Of a DNA stretch of 64,000 bases, positions 63,495 through 64,000 are shown in pieces. This stretch comes from Desertimonas sp963786985 (lineage in GTDB: Bacteria > Actinomycetota > Acidimicrobiia > Acidimicrobiales > Ilumatobacteraceae): NCBI GenBank assembly GCA_963786985.1, contig CAWBBL010000023.1, positions 32,528 to 96,527 on the forward strand. The letters run 5' to 3'. The number at the start of each line of letters is the position of its first letter. Position 1 is the stretch's first letter. The notes under the pieces were generated by a model, which had not been told where the DNA came from, ran no database searches, and was given only the letters and a program-made list of their open reading frames with translations. Both the position numbers and the translations under genes were made by a program.

Positions 63495-64000
63495 ATGGCG
63501 ACATTGGTGCCCGCTGGACTCATCGGTGCGATTGTCGCCGGCGGCGTGGTCTACGAGCATCGTGTCCTCGCCCGGCTCGATGCCACGCCGGATCCCGACC
63601 TCGGCAACGGCTTCGCCTTTCCGACCGAGCGCATCCGGGCCATCGCCACGCCCGACGGTGGCATGCTGCACGCCGAGGAGTGCGGCTCCGGCAGGCCGGT
63701 GGTGCTGCTGCACGGTCTCGGGGGCAATCTCGGGATCTTCGCCCCGCTGGCGCCGCGGTTGGTGACGGGTGGTCGGCGCGTGGTTGCCGTCGACCAGCGA
63801 GGATTCGGTCGCTCGTCGGCGGTGCCGGTGGCGTTCGGCTTCGATGGGCTCGTCGATGACTTGGCCACGGTGCTCGGTGTGCTCGATCTCCGCGGCGCCA
63901 TCGTGGTGGGCCACTCGATGGGTGGCGCGGTGGCGCTGGGTCTCGCTGTCGAACGTCCTGACGTGGTAGCCGACCGAGTCTCGGCGCTGGTGCTGATCAA
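63495..64000 (+). CDS. alpha/beta hydrolase, cut by right window edge
   Basis: This frame begins MATLVPAGLIGAIVAGG (signal anchor or membrane start) and continues YEHRVLARLDATPDPDLGNG, VVLLHGLGGNLGIF (oxyanion HG) and VVAVDQRGFGRSS, with nucleophile elbow GHSMGG. The catalytic Asp and His would lie beyond the window. It is an esterase/hydrolase-fold protein of unknown substrate. It runs away from the PhoD-like gene. Confidence 0.75.
   Translation, partial: MATLVPAGLIGAIVAGGVVYEHRVLARLDATPDPDLGNGFAFPTERIRAIATPDGGMLHAEECGSGRPVVLLHGLGGNLGIFAPLAPRLVTGGRRVVAVDQRGFGRSSAVPVAFGFDGLVDDLATVLGVLDLRGAIVVGHSMGGAVALGLAVERPDVVADRVSALVLI

Overview
The window looks like a chromosomal segment of a high-GC actinobacterium, most probably of the class Acidimicrobiia (Ilumatobacter-like). 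This is inferred from the GC-rich third codon positions, many GTG/TTG starts, ATGA/GTGA gene overlaps, DtxR-type iron box, hairpin terminators without a U-tract, and the mix of families present. No ribosomal or other marker gene is present, so the placement is not proven. Layout: 0.3-1.9 kb holds an Anbu-type proteasome relative overlapping a transglutaminase-like protein. 2.4-6.5 kb holds a membrane protein, a zinc alcohol/polyol dehydrogenase and a small protein, separated by long stretches without recognisable genes. 6.8-12.4 kb is a cell-surface locus: two LPXTG-type proteins with disulfide-containing beta-domains and Thr-rich wall spacers, then two secreted proteins with thrombospondin type 3 calcium repeats. 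12.5-15 kb holds a NarL/LiaR-like two-component pair and a 41-residue exported peptide. 15.2-17.3 kb has an SDR, transposase and ABC-ATPase debris, and tRNA-Arg. 17.4-21.2 kb is a ribose-type sugar ABC operon whose ATPase gene is frameshifted. 21.5-23.6 kb has a Tat-exported peptide, a DUF4331 protein and a His-rich protein. 23.7-26.9 kb has an iron-boxed siderophore-binding protein, a broken secreted protein, its companion and a SnoaL-like protein. 27.0-48.2 kb is a large carbohydrate-catabolism island.

The island has several transcription units. One encodes an SDR, a MetE-like zinc protein, an UlaG-like metallo-beta-lactamase-fold protein, deoxyribose-phosphate aldolase and a ROK kinase. 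A GntR/HutC repressor is divergent from a SIS phosphosugar protein. A ROK repressor is divergent from a second sugar ABC transporter (binding protein, ATPase, two permeases), followed by a Gfo/Idh/MocA dehydrogenase, a TIM-barrel isomerase/epimerase, a small unknown protein and a DUF1479 dioxygenase-like protein. After a VapBC module come a LacI repressor, a heavily frameshifted L-fucose/L-arabinose isomerase-like gene and another dehydrogenase. The palindrome TGTCTAGACA lies at the starts of the SDR operon and the SIS/GntR pair and upstream of the last dehydrogenase, so one GntR-type regulator probably ties these units together. LacI-type sites occur upstream of the isomerase and of the first ABC operon.

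48-64 kb is more housekeeping: a VanZ-like protein, a LysM/transglycosylase wall enzyme, tRNA-Ser, a GH20 hexosaminidase, GNAT, PncC, a trehalose-synthase-like GH13 enzyme with a flavin oxidoreductase, a response regulator, and a membrane-lipid run (STAS, diacylglycerol kinase-like, two PAP2 phosphatases, DUF1206) facing a PhoD-like phosphatase. An alpha/beta hydrolase is cut by the right edge. Several genes are interrupted by single-base indels while neighbours are intact, so either local decay or consensus errors must be considered.
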